From assembly GCF_900120125.1 (NCBI RefSeq), contig NZ_LT635546.1:56442-113226 (forward strand): a stretch of DNA of 56,785 nt. The letters are read 5' to 3'. Below are positions 37,818 to 46,542 of this stretch, piece after piece. The position numbers and the translations under genes are program-made. The DNA comes from Gemella massiliensis. Its GTDB lineage: Bacteria; Bacillota; Bacilli; Staphylococcales; Gemellaceae. Positions within the stretch are counted from its first letter, which is position 1. Each line of letters opens with the position of its first letter. The notes under the pieces were generated by a model. The model saw nothing but the letters and a program-made list of their open reading frames with translations, made no database searches and was not told where the DNA came from.

Positions 37818-38168
37818 CTAATCACCTCCTGAAGTCTTGTTAAGAAGCAAGGAATGGATTTGCCACAACTCTTTTGAGAAATGTTCAATCTCTTTTTTCA
37901 TATCATTGATGTCATCTTTGTAGATAATACCGGTAGAATTTACTCGCTTTGCAATCTGATTGATATTATTTGTAGCGTTGGAAAGCAAGCCCTGTAAATC
38001 TCGAAACGGCTCTAAATCTATCTGATAAATTTCCTTTTCCAAAACACATTTGCGGATAAAGTGGCTCATATTTCTGCACTTCGCAAGTTTTCTTTTTTCC
38101 TCAAAAAGAGCTTTTTCTGCCTTGGTCAACTTAATTTCAAGTCGTTCATTTCGTATCCTATTTGCCAT
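37818..38168 (-). CDS. MobC-like relaxosome accessory protein
   Basis: A 116-residue DNA-binding protein of the MobC type: a ribbon-helix-helix-like N terminus (RLEIKLTKAEKALFEEKRKL), then a helical part (LQGLLSNATNNINQIAKRVN) typical of relaxosome proteins that open oriT for the relaxase. It lies directly upstream of the relaxase gene with translation probably coupled. The noncoding DNA in front of it (38169-38348) is the natural place for oriT. Confidence 0.85.
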   Translation of the reverse strand: MANRIRNERLEIKLTKAEKALFEEKRKLAKCRNMSHFIRKCVLEKEIYQIDLEPFRDLQGLLSNATNNINQIAKRVNSTGIIYKDDINDMKKEIEHFSKELWQIHSLLLNKTSGGD

Positions 38169-38348
38169 AGATAGTTCCTCCTGTATATGAATTTCGGGGT
38201 CTTAGGGTCTCCCTAACAAGCTAAAAATTGATAAAAAAAGAAGCAGATCCCGAAGGGCTGCTTCATCAATTTTTCCGTAAGTGTCCGTACACTTACTGTG
38301 CTTGCTACAAAAGAATGATTTATAGCAAGTGTTAAGCAAGTATTCAAT
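38169..38348. other. Candidate origin of transfer (oriT) region
   Basis: The intergenic region upstream of mobC holds several inverted repeats: GTAAGTGT/ACACTTAC (38277-38284 and 38289-38296) around CCGT, followed by TGTGCTTGC, and CTTGCTA/TAGCAAG (38301-38307 and 38323-38329). Hairpins beside a mobC-relaxase pair are the usual architecture of oriT. The exact nic site cannot be set from sequence alone. The same region also carries a minus-strand terminator. Confidence 0.5.
38232..38264 (-). terminator. Terminator of the ABC importer operon
   Basis: On the minus strand GAAGCAG-CCCTTCGGGAT-CTGCTTC is followed by seven T. The loop contains a stable C-TTCG-G tetraloop. It blocks read-through from the importer operon into mobC and the relaxase gene. 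Outer arms AAAAATTGAT/ATCAATTTTT extend it. Confidence 0.8.
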
Positions 38349-39983
38349 TTACTTTGTTCTGATGTTGGAAACATCTAAATAGTCAGGCTGGTAGTGGAAC
38401 TTGTAGTCTGTGATTTTATCCGCATTATAGACGGTCATACCAACCGTTCTTGATATAGGGACTAATGCTGCATCGTCATGTAATCCATTTATAATTGTAT
38501 TATACACATTCTGAATTTCTTTTTTATCGGTCATAGTATTTAAGCTTCTGATTAGCTCATCAGAGTTTTTCATACTGGTTAATGCTTTTGATGTCATATT
38601 ATCCATTACCGGATTTTTTGAAAATGATGAAACCAGTTTATATGGATCCATTGGTATATTGTATGTTATTCCGATAGCCAGTTGATACTTGCCTTCAGAG
38701 ATGTTTTTATAGTGATTCATTGTTTCGGAACTTGATGTTTTCACTTCAAATCCAACTTTTTTTAGGTCGCTGGCAACGGCTTCTGATATATCTTTGAGCA
38801 TTGCCTGATCACTTGAGCAAGAAATATTTACAGAGAGTTTTGTGCCATCCTTTTCACGAATACCATCACCATCTTGGTCTTTCCAACCAGCTTTTTCAAG
38901 CAAATCTTTAGCTGTTTGTTCTGAATAAGAATAAGATTCAGTGTCCACATTGCAATATGGTAAATTTTTATCCAAGATTGAAGGAGCTTCTTTCTCAATA
39001 TCTCCCAGAATATTTTTTCTTAGAGATTTTGTATCTATTGCGTAATTTATTGCTTTTCTGACAGAAACATCGTCAAAAGGAGATGTGTCAGTATTAATAC
39101 CGATATATCTTGTTTGAATTACAGTATCTGATGTTTTGCCGGCAAAGGACTTGTCTTTTTGTAAAGAATTATAGGAATCATAACTTAGATTATTCGTACC
39201 TAAAATCAAGTCAACTTCTTTGTTGCGAAGTGCCAGTAATTTGGAATCATTATCAGGAATGATTTTGATTTTAAATGATTCTACATCAACATTTTTACGG
39301 TTGTAATTCGGATTTTTTACAAAGGTGTAGGTATCATTGTCCTTTTGACCATTATACATGTATGGACCGGTTCCCATTGTGGCGTTTTTTATTTTTTCTG
39401 ATAATGTACCATCTGCATTAAAGGCGTTTGGCGACATAATTCCCATAGGCAGAGGGAGAGTAAAATCATTGAGAGCACCATAGTAAGGAGATGACAGTTT
39501 AACAGAGACAGTATATTTATCAACAACAGTGATTTTTTCTATTAATGTACTTGTTAGACCAAAAGCTCCGTTATATGTTTCTAAATTTTTTCCGACATTC
39601 TCGAAATTTTTTTTCACTACTTCAGCAGTTAATTCCTCGCCATCAGAGAACTTAATATCCTTTTTTAATTTAAAGGTATAAGTCATATTATCTTTGCCTA
39701 CATCCCATTTTTCTGCAAGACCGGGAACAAAGTTTCCGTTTTCATAATTGATGAGAGTTTCATAGAAGTTTGGGATATAATAAAGCAACCCAAATGTTCC
39801 GTTTGCCATCAGAGGTTCTTGAAAAACAGAAAATCCACCATCAAAATTCCAACTTTCACAAAAAGTTAATTCTTTTACTTTTTTTGAATTTCCAACTGTG
39901 TTTTGTGAGCTGCACCCGGTTGTTATTGACAAGAGCATAATGAAAGAGAGTAATACTCCCAATAGTTTTTTTGTGGTTTTCAT
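38349..39983 (-). CDS. ABC importer substrate-binding lipoprotein (NikA/OppA family)
   Basis: A 544-residue extracellular binding protein anchored by a lipid: signal peptide with lipobox SITTGCSS (Cys24). The fold is family 5 (GLAEKWDVGKDNMTYTFKL; FSDGEELTAEVVKKNF; MGTGPYMYNG), the type used for nickel, metal-chelates and peptides. It is the last gene of the importer operon, 69 bp after the second ATPase, with its own ribosome-binding site (GAAAGGACG). The ligand cannot be read from the sequence. The neighbouring exporter-fold transporter pair and AraC regulator favour a metal-chelate or siderophore-like ligand over general peptides. Confidence 0.88.
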   Translation of the reverse strand: MKTTKKLLGVLLSFIMLLSITTGCSSQNTVGNSKKVKELTFCESWNFDGGFSVFQEPLMANGTFGLLYYIPNFYETLINYENGNFVPGLAEKWDVGKDNMTYTFKLKKDIKFSDGEELTAEVVKKNFENVGKNLETYNGAFGLTSTLIEKITVVDKYTVSVKLSSPYYGALNDFTLPLPMGIMSPNAFNADGTLSEKIKNATMGTGPYMYNGQKDNDTYTFVKNPNYNRKNVDVESFKIKIIPDNDSKLLALRNKEVDLILGTNNLSYDSYNSLQKDKSFAGKTSDTVIQTRYIGINTDTSPFDDVSVRKAINYAIDTKSLRKNILGDIEKEAPSILDKNLPYCNVDTESYSYSEQTAKDLLEKAGWKDQDGDGIREKDGTKLSVNISCSSDQAMLKDISEAVASDLKKVGFEVKTSSSETMNHYKNISEGKYQLAIGITYNIPMDPYKLVSSFSKNPVMDNMTSKALTSMKNSDELIRSLNTMTDKKEIQNVYNTIINGLHDDAALVPISRTVGMTVYNADKITDYKFHYQPDYLDVSNIRTK

Positions 39984-40052
39984 AAATACACGTCCTTTCT
40001 TTAGTTGTTTGTAATTACTTGTTTACTACTGAAACTGATGTTTTTTGTAAGT

Positions 40053-40832
40053 TCATCTGCCATAGGGAGTATCAGGGGGAAGTGAGGCAATTAATTCCCT
40101 TGAGTATTCTCCATGAAATGAATCATATGAAGTGGCATTGGATATTTCTTCTATTATTTTTCCTCCTTTCATAACAAATATGTGGCTTGCCATATATAGA
40201 GCAACATCTATATCATGAGTAATGAATAAGTAAGTAATTTTCCTTTGTTTTCGTATTTCTATCAGAAGATCTAATATTTTCTTTCTTACAGTTGCATCTA
40301 ATCCGCTTACAGATTCATCAAATATAATATACTTGGGTTCAACACATATAGCTCTTGCTATACAGACTCGACTTTGCTGCCCACCTGATAATTCATGAGG
40401 ATATTTTGATAAAACTGATTCGGGAAGCTCCATTTTAACAAGTGTGGATATAATCGTTGAATATATTTCGCTTTTTGTTAAATTACATAACTTATGTAAC
40501 GGCTCATATAGGCTGTCAATAATAGTTTTTCTTGGATCTAAAGCTCCTGAGCTATCCTGAAGGACTAATTGAACATTTTTTCTCATTATAAGAATTTCTT
40601 CTTTAGTCATTGACCAGATATTTTTATTGTTAAAATGAATAGTTCCGTTACTGGGAGGAATTATGGCAGATAACATCATTGATAATGTACTTTTGCCACT
40701 GCCACTTTCACCCACCAAAGCATAAGAAGTATTAGGTAATAGTGAAAATGAAACATCATTTACTGATATGAAATCTTTCTTATTTGCTCCCAAACAAGGA
40801 TATTTTCTACTCAAATGTTCTACAACAATCAT
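40053..40832 (-). CDS. ABC importer ATP-binding protein (NikE/OppF-like)
   Basis: A 259-residue ATPase with Walker A GESGSGKST (about residues 38-46), signature HELSGGQQSR, Walker B YIIFDESVSG and the switch His in TYLFITHDID. The Walker B Glu follows Asp as usual; SVSGLD replaces the more common PVSALD. It pairs with the ATPase encoded one base upstream to drive the importer. It lacks the long C-terminal oligopeptide-type extension, like NikE. Confidence 0.9.
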   Translation of the reverse strand: MIVVEHLSRKYPCLGANKKDFISVNDVSFSLLPNTSYALVGESGSGKSTLSMMLSAIIPPSNGTIHFNNKNIWSMTKEEILIMRKNVQLVLQDSSGALDPRKTIIDSLYEPLHKLCNLTKSEIYSTIISTLVKMELPESVLSKYPHELSGGQQSRVCIARAICVEPKYIIFDESVSGLDATVRKKILDLLIEIRKQRKITYLFITHDIDVALYMASHIFVMKGGKIIEEISNATSYDSFHGEYSRELIASLPPDTPYGR

Positions 40833-40833
40833 T

Positions 40834-41622
40834 CTATATTCCTCCTCCCTTTAAAATACTGGCTTGTAGTAAATTTTTAGTGTAATCAGTCTTTGGAGAA
40901 TTAAAAATTTCAAATACAGTTCCTTTTTCAATAATAATTCCATCTTTCATTACAATCACATTGTCAGCTAATTTTGCTATAACTCTAAAATCATGAGTAA
41001 CTACAATGAGTGAAATTCCAGATTCTTTTATTTTGATAAATTGCTCTAAAACGATGGATTGTGTTTTAATGTCAAGTGCCGTTGTTGTTTCATCTGCTAT
41101 GATTATCTCAGGTGATAGCATTAGAGCTAATATAACCATTAATCTTTGCAACATGCCGCCGCTTAGTTGTGATGGAAAACTATTAAGGATACGCTCTGGT
41201 TCTGATAGTCCAAATTTAGTTAAATTTTCCTCTATACTTGCCATAAGGTGTTTTTTTGAAGCATTTTGGTGTAATTTTAATGTTTCAAGTATTTGTTTAC
41301 CTATTTTACTCATGGGATCAAAAGCACTCATAGGATTTTGCATTATTAATGCTATTTTTTTCCCTCTAACGGCATTTAATGATTTATCAGAAAGAGATAG
41401 CAGATTTTGGTTTTCAAACAGAATTTCGCCGCTTACATCAAATGCTTTTCTGTCTAATAAATTTAATACAGAGCGGCATGTTAAGGTTTTACCACTACCG
41501 CTTTCACCAATAATACCTAAGATCTCACTATCATTAAGTCCAAAATTTATATTATCAATGAGAGTTTTTTTATACTTTCGGTGAATGATTTTTAAATTTT
41601 TTATTTCCAATAATGGATTCAT
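40834..41622 (-). CDS. ABC importer ATP-binding protein (NikD/OppD-like)
   Basis: A 262-residue ATPase with Walker A GESGSGKT (about residues 39-46), signature QLSGGMLQRL, Walker B EIIIADETTTALD and the switch His in ISLIVVTHDFRV. The LSGGMLQR signature is characteristic of the Opp/Nik/Dpp D subunits. It is separated by two bases from the permease gene upstream and by one base from the second ATPase gene downstream, so the operon is translationally compact. Confidence 0.9.
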   Translation of the reverse strand: MNPLLEIKNLKIIHRKYKKTLIDNINFGLNDSEILGIIGESGSGKTLTCRSVLNLLDRKAFDVSGEILFENQNLLSLSDKSLNAVRGKKIALIMQNPMSAFDPMSKIGKQILETLKLHQNASKKHLMASIEENLTKFGLSEPERILNSFPSQLSGGMLQRLMVILALMLSPEIIIADETTTALDIKTQSIVLEQFIKIKESGISLIVVTHDFRVIAKLADNVIVMKDGIIIEKGTVFEIFNSPKTDYTKNLLQASILKGGGI

Positions 41623-41624
41623 AC

Positions 41625-42443
41625 CTAATACTCCTTTGGTGAAAGTACATCCCTTAATGCTTCTCCCAATATATTAAATCCTGCTGAAGTAAGCAAAATA
41701 CACAGACCGGGATACATGATTAGCATTGGATTAGAATATAAATATTGCTTTGAATTTGACAGCATTACACCCCATTCAGGAGTGTTATCGGCAAGTCCGA
41801 TACCCAAAAAAGAGTATCCGGAAATCATCAATATAATAGCTGCAATACCGGTGCTGAAATATACAATGATTAGTGGGGCAATATTAGGAAATATATGTTT
41901 AAATATAATTTCAAAAGAATTGCAGCCTGAAATCGTAGCTGCAATTATGTAATTTTTTCTCTTTTCTATTAATATATAGCTGCGTATTACTTTCACAAAC
42001 CAAATCCACATAGAAAATACGATGGATATTATTAAGTTGACAGCTCCCTGCCCGATTATTCCTAATAGGGCAAGGACTATAACCATTGGTGGAAATGCCA
42101 TAAAGATATCACATACTATTAAAATTATTTTATCTAAAACACCTTCAAACCAAGCACTGACAGTTCCTACAATGGTGCTTATAAAAGCAAGTATAAGTAA
42201 AGTCGGAAATGCAATGCTTAATGAATATCTTGCACCATAAACCAATCTTGAAAATACACAACGCCCCAGTTGATCCGTTCCAAGAGGATATGTACTCGAA
42301 GCAGGTAAAAACTTTTCGCTAATGTTGACAGTATAAGGGCTGTTAGGTGCTATAAAAGGTGCGAATAAAGCAACTGTAATAACCAATATTACCAATAATA
42401 AGCTGAAAACAGCTTGTCTATTATGAAATATTTTCTTAGCCAT
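41625..42443 (-). CDS. ABC importer permease (NikC/OppC-like)
   Basis: A 272-residue permease with a leading helix (about 13-32), a periplasmic-type loop (APFIAPNSPYTVNISEKFLP; GTDQLGRCVFSRLVYGARYS) and five further membrane segments. The GTDQLGRcvFSR element is the typical C-subunit signature. It overlaps the upstream permease gene by eight bases. With the B subunit it forms the substrate path. Confidence 0.9.
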   Translation of the reverse strand: MAKKIFHNRQAVFSLLLVILVITVALFAPFIAPNSPYTVNISEKFLPASSTYPLGTDQLGRCVFSRLVYGARYSLSIAFPTLLILAFISTIVGTVSAWFEGVLDKIILIVCDIFMAFPPMVIVLALLGIIGQGAVNLIISIVFSMWIWFVKVIRSYILIEKRKNYIIAATISGCNSFEIIFKHIFPNIAPLIIVYFSTGIAAIILMISGYSFLGIGLADNTPEWGVMLSNSKQYLYSNPMLIMYPGLCILLTSAGFNILGEALRDVLSPKEY

Positions 42444-43374
42444 TGAATTCCTCTCCTTTAAAAATATGGGGACTCAATAAGTGATTTATGTTTTCTGCAA
42501 TAGAATTAGATATGACAAATATTATTCCAAGCATCAACATACACCCTGTAATTGCCGGGGTATCTCTATTTATAATTGATGACATAAAATATGAGCCAAG
42601 TCCCGGCCATGAAAAAACACTTTCAACAATTACGCTTCCGGCGATCATCATACCGATGTTTTGGAAGAATAGAGTAATCATTGGAGGAAGTGAATTTTTT
42701 AAGATATGATTACATAAAATCCTCTTATTAGATAAACCTCTGGATTTTGCATATATCACATATTCCTGTTCCATGTTTTCAAGCAGTATAGTTCTTAATA
42801 GTTTGGTAGATGATGAAATTACAGGGATTGCAAGGGTTATAGATGGCAATATTAAGCTCCTGAAATTTCCATACTCTACTACTCTAAAAATAGGTATAGT
42901 AATTGCAAACAATGAAAGTAATAGATAACCAAGCCAAAAAGAAGGGATGGATATACCTAAAATCGTTATATTTTGTATAAGTTTATCAACAAATTCCCCT
43001 TTTTTATAAGCAGAAACTAAACTTAAAGGAATAGTGAAAAGCACAATAAAAAATAGTGCAGCAATAACAAGGGTAATGGTTGCCCAAAATTTTTCTTTAA
43101 TGTCAGTTACCACAGGATTAGATGTTTGATACGAAGTACCCAAATTACCCGTTACAGCCATTTTTAACCAATTTGTATATTGAACAAATATAGGTTTATC
43201 CAAGCCTTTTTCGATTCTAACTTTCTCAATTTGTTCCGAACTTGGGTTGCCATATAAATGGTGAGCAATAGTTTCGGCTGAATCAATGGAAGATATATTT
43301 GAAAGGAAAAAGGATAACAGGCTTATCATGAATAATATAAGTATTAACCTAAAAAATTTACTCATTAATCTCAA
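42436..43374 (-). CDS. ABC importer permease (NikB/OppB-like)
   Basis: A 312-residue permease with six membrane segments. The N-terminal region before the transport core has the family's EKVRIEKGLDKPIFVQYTNWL segment. The EAA-like loop is YVIYAKSRGLSNKRIL. It is the first gene of the importer operon. The TTG start (MRLMSKFFRL) was chosen because AAGGGAGG lies eight bases before; an ATG three codons on and a far-upstream ATG, which would place the ribosome-binding site inside the gene, are less likely. Confidence 0.88.
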   Translation of the reverse strand: MRLMSKFFRLILILFMISLLSFFLSNISSIDSAETIAHHLYGNPSSEQIEKVRIEKGLDKPIFVQYTNWLKMAVTGNLGTSYQTSNPVVTDIKEKFWATITLVIAALFFIVLFTIPLSLVSAYKKGEFVDKLIQNITILGISIPSFWLGYLLLSLFAITIPIFRVVEYGNFRSLILPSITLAIPVISSSTKLLRTILLENMEQEYVIYAKSRGLSNKRILCNHILKNSLPPMITLFFQNIGMMIAGSVIVESVFSWPGLGSYFMSSIINRDTPAITGCMLMLGIIFVISNSIAENINHLLSPHIFKGEEFNG

Positions 43375-43395
43375 AATAAAACCTCCCTTAACCAA

Positions 43396-43458
43396 AAAAT
43401 GTGAGTTAGACAAATATAACTAACTCACATTTTACACATTATTTAGTTTATAAACAAG
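43396..43458 (-). promoter_or_regulatory. Promoter with overlapping 14 bp inverted repeat before the importer operon
   Basis: Perfect arms AAAATGTGAGTTAG (43396-43409) and 43420-43433 are separated by 10 bases. On the minus strand the right arm is followed by six T and then, within a few bases, by the permease ribosome-binding site. A -35 like TTGTTT and, 17 bp on, a -10 like TAAAAT (43434-43429) overlap the repeat. It is either an operator for the AraC protein or a metalloregulator, or an attenuator-type terminator. Confidence 0.55.
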
Positions 43459-43589
43459 GTTACAAATTTCAATTTTAAAACATCCTTAAACGCTTATTAA
43501 ATCACAAGAAATAGAGATTTTGCATAATATTATTTTGAAATAAGTTAAAATATCGTGATAGATATAAAAAATATTACGATATAAAACTT

Positions 43590-44564
43590 TTAGATATGAT
43601 GAATATTACGATATTCCATAGGACTCATTTTAAAAGTTGATTTGAAAATCTTTGCAAAGTGTCCCGCATTTTTATATCCAACCTTTAGAGCAATATGATA
43701 AATTTTATCGTCTGTATCTTGCAATAGCAAAAGAGCATAATTCATTCGCATTACTTTTAAGTATTCATAAACGGTTGTTCCATAAACCTGACGAAATGCC
43801 ATCTGAAAACGGGAGCAACTCATGTTTGCCATTTTTGACAATTCTTTTATGGAAGGATAAGCGGATAAATTGTTTTTCATAAATGTAATGACCTTGTTTA
43901 GAGAACGCTTATCTTTTCTATCCAACTTTACAGAGATATATGGACGATTTTCTTCTTTTTGGGCAGTATTAATTATTAGAGATAAAATTTCGATAACCTT
44001 ACTTTCCATATATAATTTTCTGGTATTTCCTATAGCCGGACAGTCTTTGATTTGTTGAAAAACAAAGTTTAATTCCGGTGAATTAGGCTTTTCAATTAAA
44101 AAATCCAAAGCACTTTTATATGATTCATAAGTATTTCCAAAATATCCCTCTAAAAATGAATCGAAATATTTTTTTGTTATGATAACTTTAGTGAAACAGG
44201 TAGGCTTATTAGCTTCGCAGAAAGCATAAGCACTTTTTCGGGTATTTGCGTAACAGCAGATTCCTTTGTCAACCTGCTTTACCTTTCTGCCGCCAACTTT
44301 AAATGAACTTGAATCAGTTTCAAACTGACTAATCTCAAAATATTCCTCCTTAATTTCAGCCACTTTTTCAAAATTACTTTTAGGGATAAAGCTTGCAATT
44401 ATAATTAAAAACTGACCATGAAAATTCATTATCTGCAAAGTTCCATTCCCATATTCTGAACTCATACGATAAAAATCATTTTCTGAATCAGATTCTTCCT
44501 CAATTTTATAGAAATGTAAACTTTCAGGTAAATTTTTATAATATTCAATAACCGTACGGTTCAA
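43590..44564 (-). CDS. AraC-family transcriptional regulator
   Basis: A 324-residue regulator with a C-terminal double helix-turn-helix (about residues 222-322; IKELSKMANMSCSRFQMAFR and HIALKVGYKNAGHFAKIFKS) and an N-terminal sensor-like domain of about 200 residues. Size and layout recall the YbtA/PchR group, which senses siderophores. It is transcribed towards the importer operon and divergently from the exporter-fold ABC pair, so it is well placed to control both. The TTG start follows GAGGAGGTGAT. The N-terminal domain contains several Cys residues (ICCYANTRKSAYAFCEANKP) that might bind metal or a ligand. Confidence 0.88.
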   Translation of the reverse strand: MNRTVIEYYKNLPESLHFYKIEEESDSENDFYRMSSEYGNGTLQIMNFHGQFLIIIASFIPKSNFEKVAEIKEEYFEISQFETDSSSFKVGGRKVKQVDKGICCYANTRKSAYAFCEANKPTCFTKVIITKKYFDSFLEGYFGNTYESYKSALDFLIEKPNSPELNFVFQQIKDCPAIGNTRKLYMESKVIEILSLIINTAQKEENRPYISVKLDRKDKRSLNKVITFMKNNLSAYPSIKELSKMANMSCSRFQMAFRQVYGTTVYEYLKVMRMNYALLLLQDTDDKIYHIALKVGYKNAGHFAKIFKSTFKMSPMEYRNIHHI

Positions 44565-44721
44565 AGTATCACCTCCTCGTATTAAACATCATTTTAGCAC
44601 AAGTTTATATCATAATCAACTAAATTTATATCACAATATTTTAATTTTTGTCTGATAAAATCTCTTATAACCGCTTAAATAAAAGGATTTTAAGGATAAC
44701 TATATTAGTATGTTCCAAAAT

Positions 44722-44780
44722 AGTCAATTATTGACTTAATTCTTATTTTGACATAGCCTATAAATAATAAATAATATAAT
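44722..44780 (+). promoter_or_regulatory. Promoter and palindrome before the exporter-fold ABC pair
   Basis: A consensus -35 TTGACA (44748-44753) is followed, at 18 bp, by TAATAT (44772-44777). Immediately upstream lies the palindrome AGTCAAT-T-ATTGACT (44722-44736), a candidate operator for the divergently encoded AraC protein. The whole divergent gap (44565-44799) is noncoding and AT-rich. Confidence 0.55.
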
Positions 44781-44799
44781 TTAAAGAAGGTGATTTTAC

Positions 44800-46533
44800 A
44801 TGGAAAATTTTAGTAATAAGAAGTTGAATGTATTTTCGCTGCTTAGCTATGAAAAATTCAAAATAGCGATTGGAATATTTTTAGGTTCGATTTGCGGCTT
44901 GTTATCATTTGTGCCGTATGTTGTTTTATATAAAATGATTGCAGCTTTAATCAACAACCAAATTGATTTTAAGTCTGTGTTGCCATGGGCTTTAGTTATG
45001 ATATTTTCAACAATCCTGCAAAATATATTGATGTCGATTACTATGATATTCACCCATGTTGCCGCATACAATATTATACACCGTTTGAAGATGGAAGCCC
45101 TTGAATATTTATCAAAAGTGAGTTTGGGATTCTTTAATAACAAAACATCCGGAGAATTAAAAGCGGCATTATTTGATGATATTGAAAAATTAGAAGGGTT
45201 TATAGCACACAATTTAATAGAAATTACGCAGGCAGTAGTTATCCCTATAATATCAATGTTAATAATGTTTTATATCAATGTATTTATGGCATTAACAATG
45301 CTTCTGCCTGTCGTTGTTGGCGTGCTTCTACCAACAATGATGATGAAAAAGTATCCTAATCTGACTAAAAAATATACAGATACTTTTTCTGAGCTGTTAA
45401 GTTCTATAAATGAGTATATTAACTGTATGCCGATTATAAAGATGTTTGGATTAACCGTAGAAAAATTTGCAAAGTTAAGTGCTGCATCAAAAAATTATAC
45501 GGAATGTTTAGTTGAAATGGCAAAGTGTTCTTGTTATCCACTTGCCATAACGATAGTAATTTTGGATTCAGGCATATTATTCACATTGCCAATAGGCGGT
45601 TTTTTGTATGTAAATGGGTTGATTTCTACAGAACATTTATTGATATTTATGTTACTAACGATGTGTTTTTACAGGACATTTTTTAACCTATTTAATATTG
45701 CGATGGGAAGAATTGAGTTAAACAGTGGATTGGTCAATATAAAAAAACTTTTTGGAATACCGGTTGAAGTGGTAGGAAAAGAACAACTGAAGTCTAAAAA
45801 TTTGGATATTCAATTTAATGATGTCAGTTTCGGATATGATGATGAGAATGTTGTGTTAAAAAACATCTCTATGAAGATTGAACCTAAGTCATTTACTGCA
45901 TTTGTTGGAGCTTCCGGAGCAGGAAAAACAACAGCAGCGTCCTTAATAGGGAGATATTGGAATGTTGATAAAGGTGAAATTTGTATCGGAGGAATTCCTA
46001 TAAACAAACTAAGTGAGGAAACTCTTACTTCTGCGGTTTCGTTTGTATTTCAGGACACATTTTTAATGGAAGATACCTTGTTTGAAAATATTAGAATGGG
46101 CAGTGAGGCGGATGAAGAAAGTGTAAAAGAAGCAGCAAAATATGCACAAATTCATGATTTTATTACTACACTTCCCAAAGGATATGATACCAAAATCGGA
46201 GAGGAAGGATTTAAACTTTCAGGTGGACAAAAACAAAGACTCAGTATAGCGAGAGCAATTCTGAAAAACGCTCCGATTGTTATTTTTGATGAAGCGACAT
46301 CATATTCGGATATTGAAAATGAACACAAGATTCAGACGGCATTGAAAAATTTATTAAAAGATAAAACAGTAATTATGATTGCTCACAGGCTTCATACAAT
46401 ATGTGATGCCAATAAAATCATAGTGTTTGAAAAAGGGGAAATAGTTGAACAAGGTACACATAAAAGACTTTTAGAAATAAATGGATACTATTCTAAAATG
46501 TGGGCAAGTTATATGAAAAATTATGTGGAGTAG
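44800..46533 (+). CDS. Exporter-fold ABC half-transporter, subunit 1 (YbtP/IrtA-like)
   Basis: A 577-residue protein with a six-helix membrane domain (residues about 15-310) and an ATPase domain: Walker A GASGAGKT (about 370-377), signature KLSGGQKQRLS, Walker B IVIFDEATSYSD and the switch His in IMIAHRLHTI. Pairs of such half-transporters next to an AraC regulator occur in YbtP/YbtQ and IrtA/IrtB siderophore importers as well as in drug exporters. No siderophore-interacting domain is fused here. It is first in a three-gene operon with the second subunit and a MATE transporter. Confidence 0.88.
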   Translation: MENFSNKKLNVFSLLSYEKFKIAIGIFLGSICGLLSFVPYVVLYKMIAALINNQIDFKSVLPWALVMIFSTILQNILMSITMIFTHVAAYNIIHRLKMEALEYLSKVSLGFFNNKTSGELKAALFDDIEKLEGFIAHNLIEITQAVVIPIISMLIMFYINVFMALTMLLPVVVGVLLPTMMMKKYPNLTKKYTDTFSELLSSINEYINCMPIIKMFGLTVEKFAKLSAASKNYTECLVEMAKCSCYPLAITIVILDSGILFTLPIGGFLYVNGLISTEHLLIFMLLTMCFYRTFFNLFNIAMGRIELNSGLVNIKKLFGIPVEVVGKEQLKSKNLDIQFNDVSFGYDDENVVLKNISMKIEPKSFTAFVGASGAGKTTAASLIGRYWNVDKGEICIGGIPINKLSEETLTSAVSFVFQDTFLMEDTLFENIRMGSEADEESVKEAAKYAQIHDFITTLPKGYDTKIGEEGFKLSGGQKQRLSIARAILKNAPIVIFDEATSYSDIENEHKIQTALKNLLKDKTVIMIAHRLHTICDANKIIVFEKGEIVEQGTHKRLLEINGYYSKMWASYMKNYVE

Positions 46534-46542
46534 GAGGGAAAA

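Noticed and set aside
41006-41584. 192-codon plus-strand frame
   Set aside because: It is exactly antisense to the NikD-like ATPase, with no start signals and no recognisable fold.
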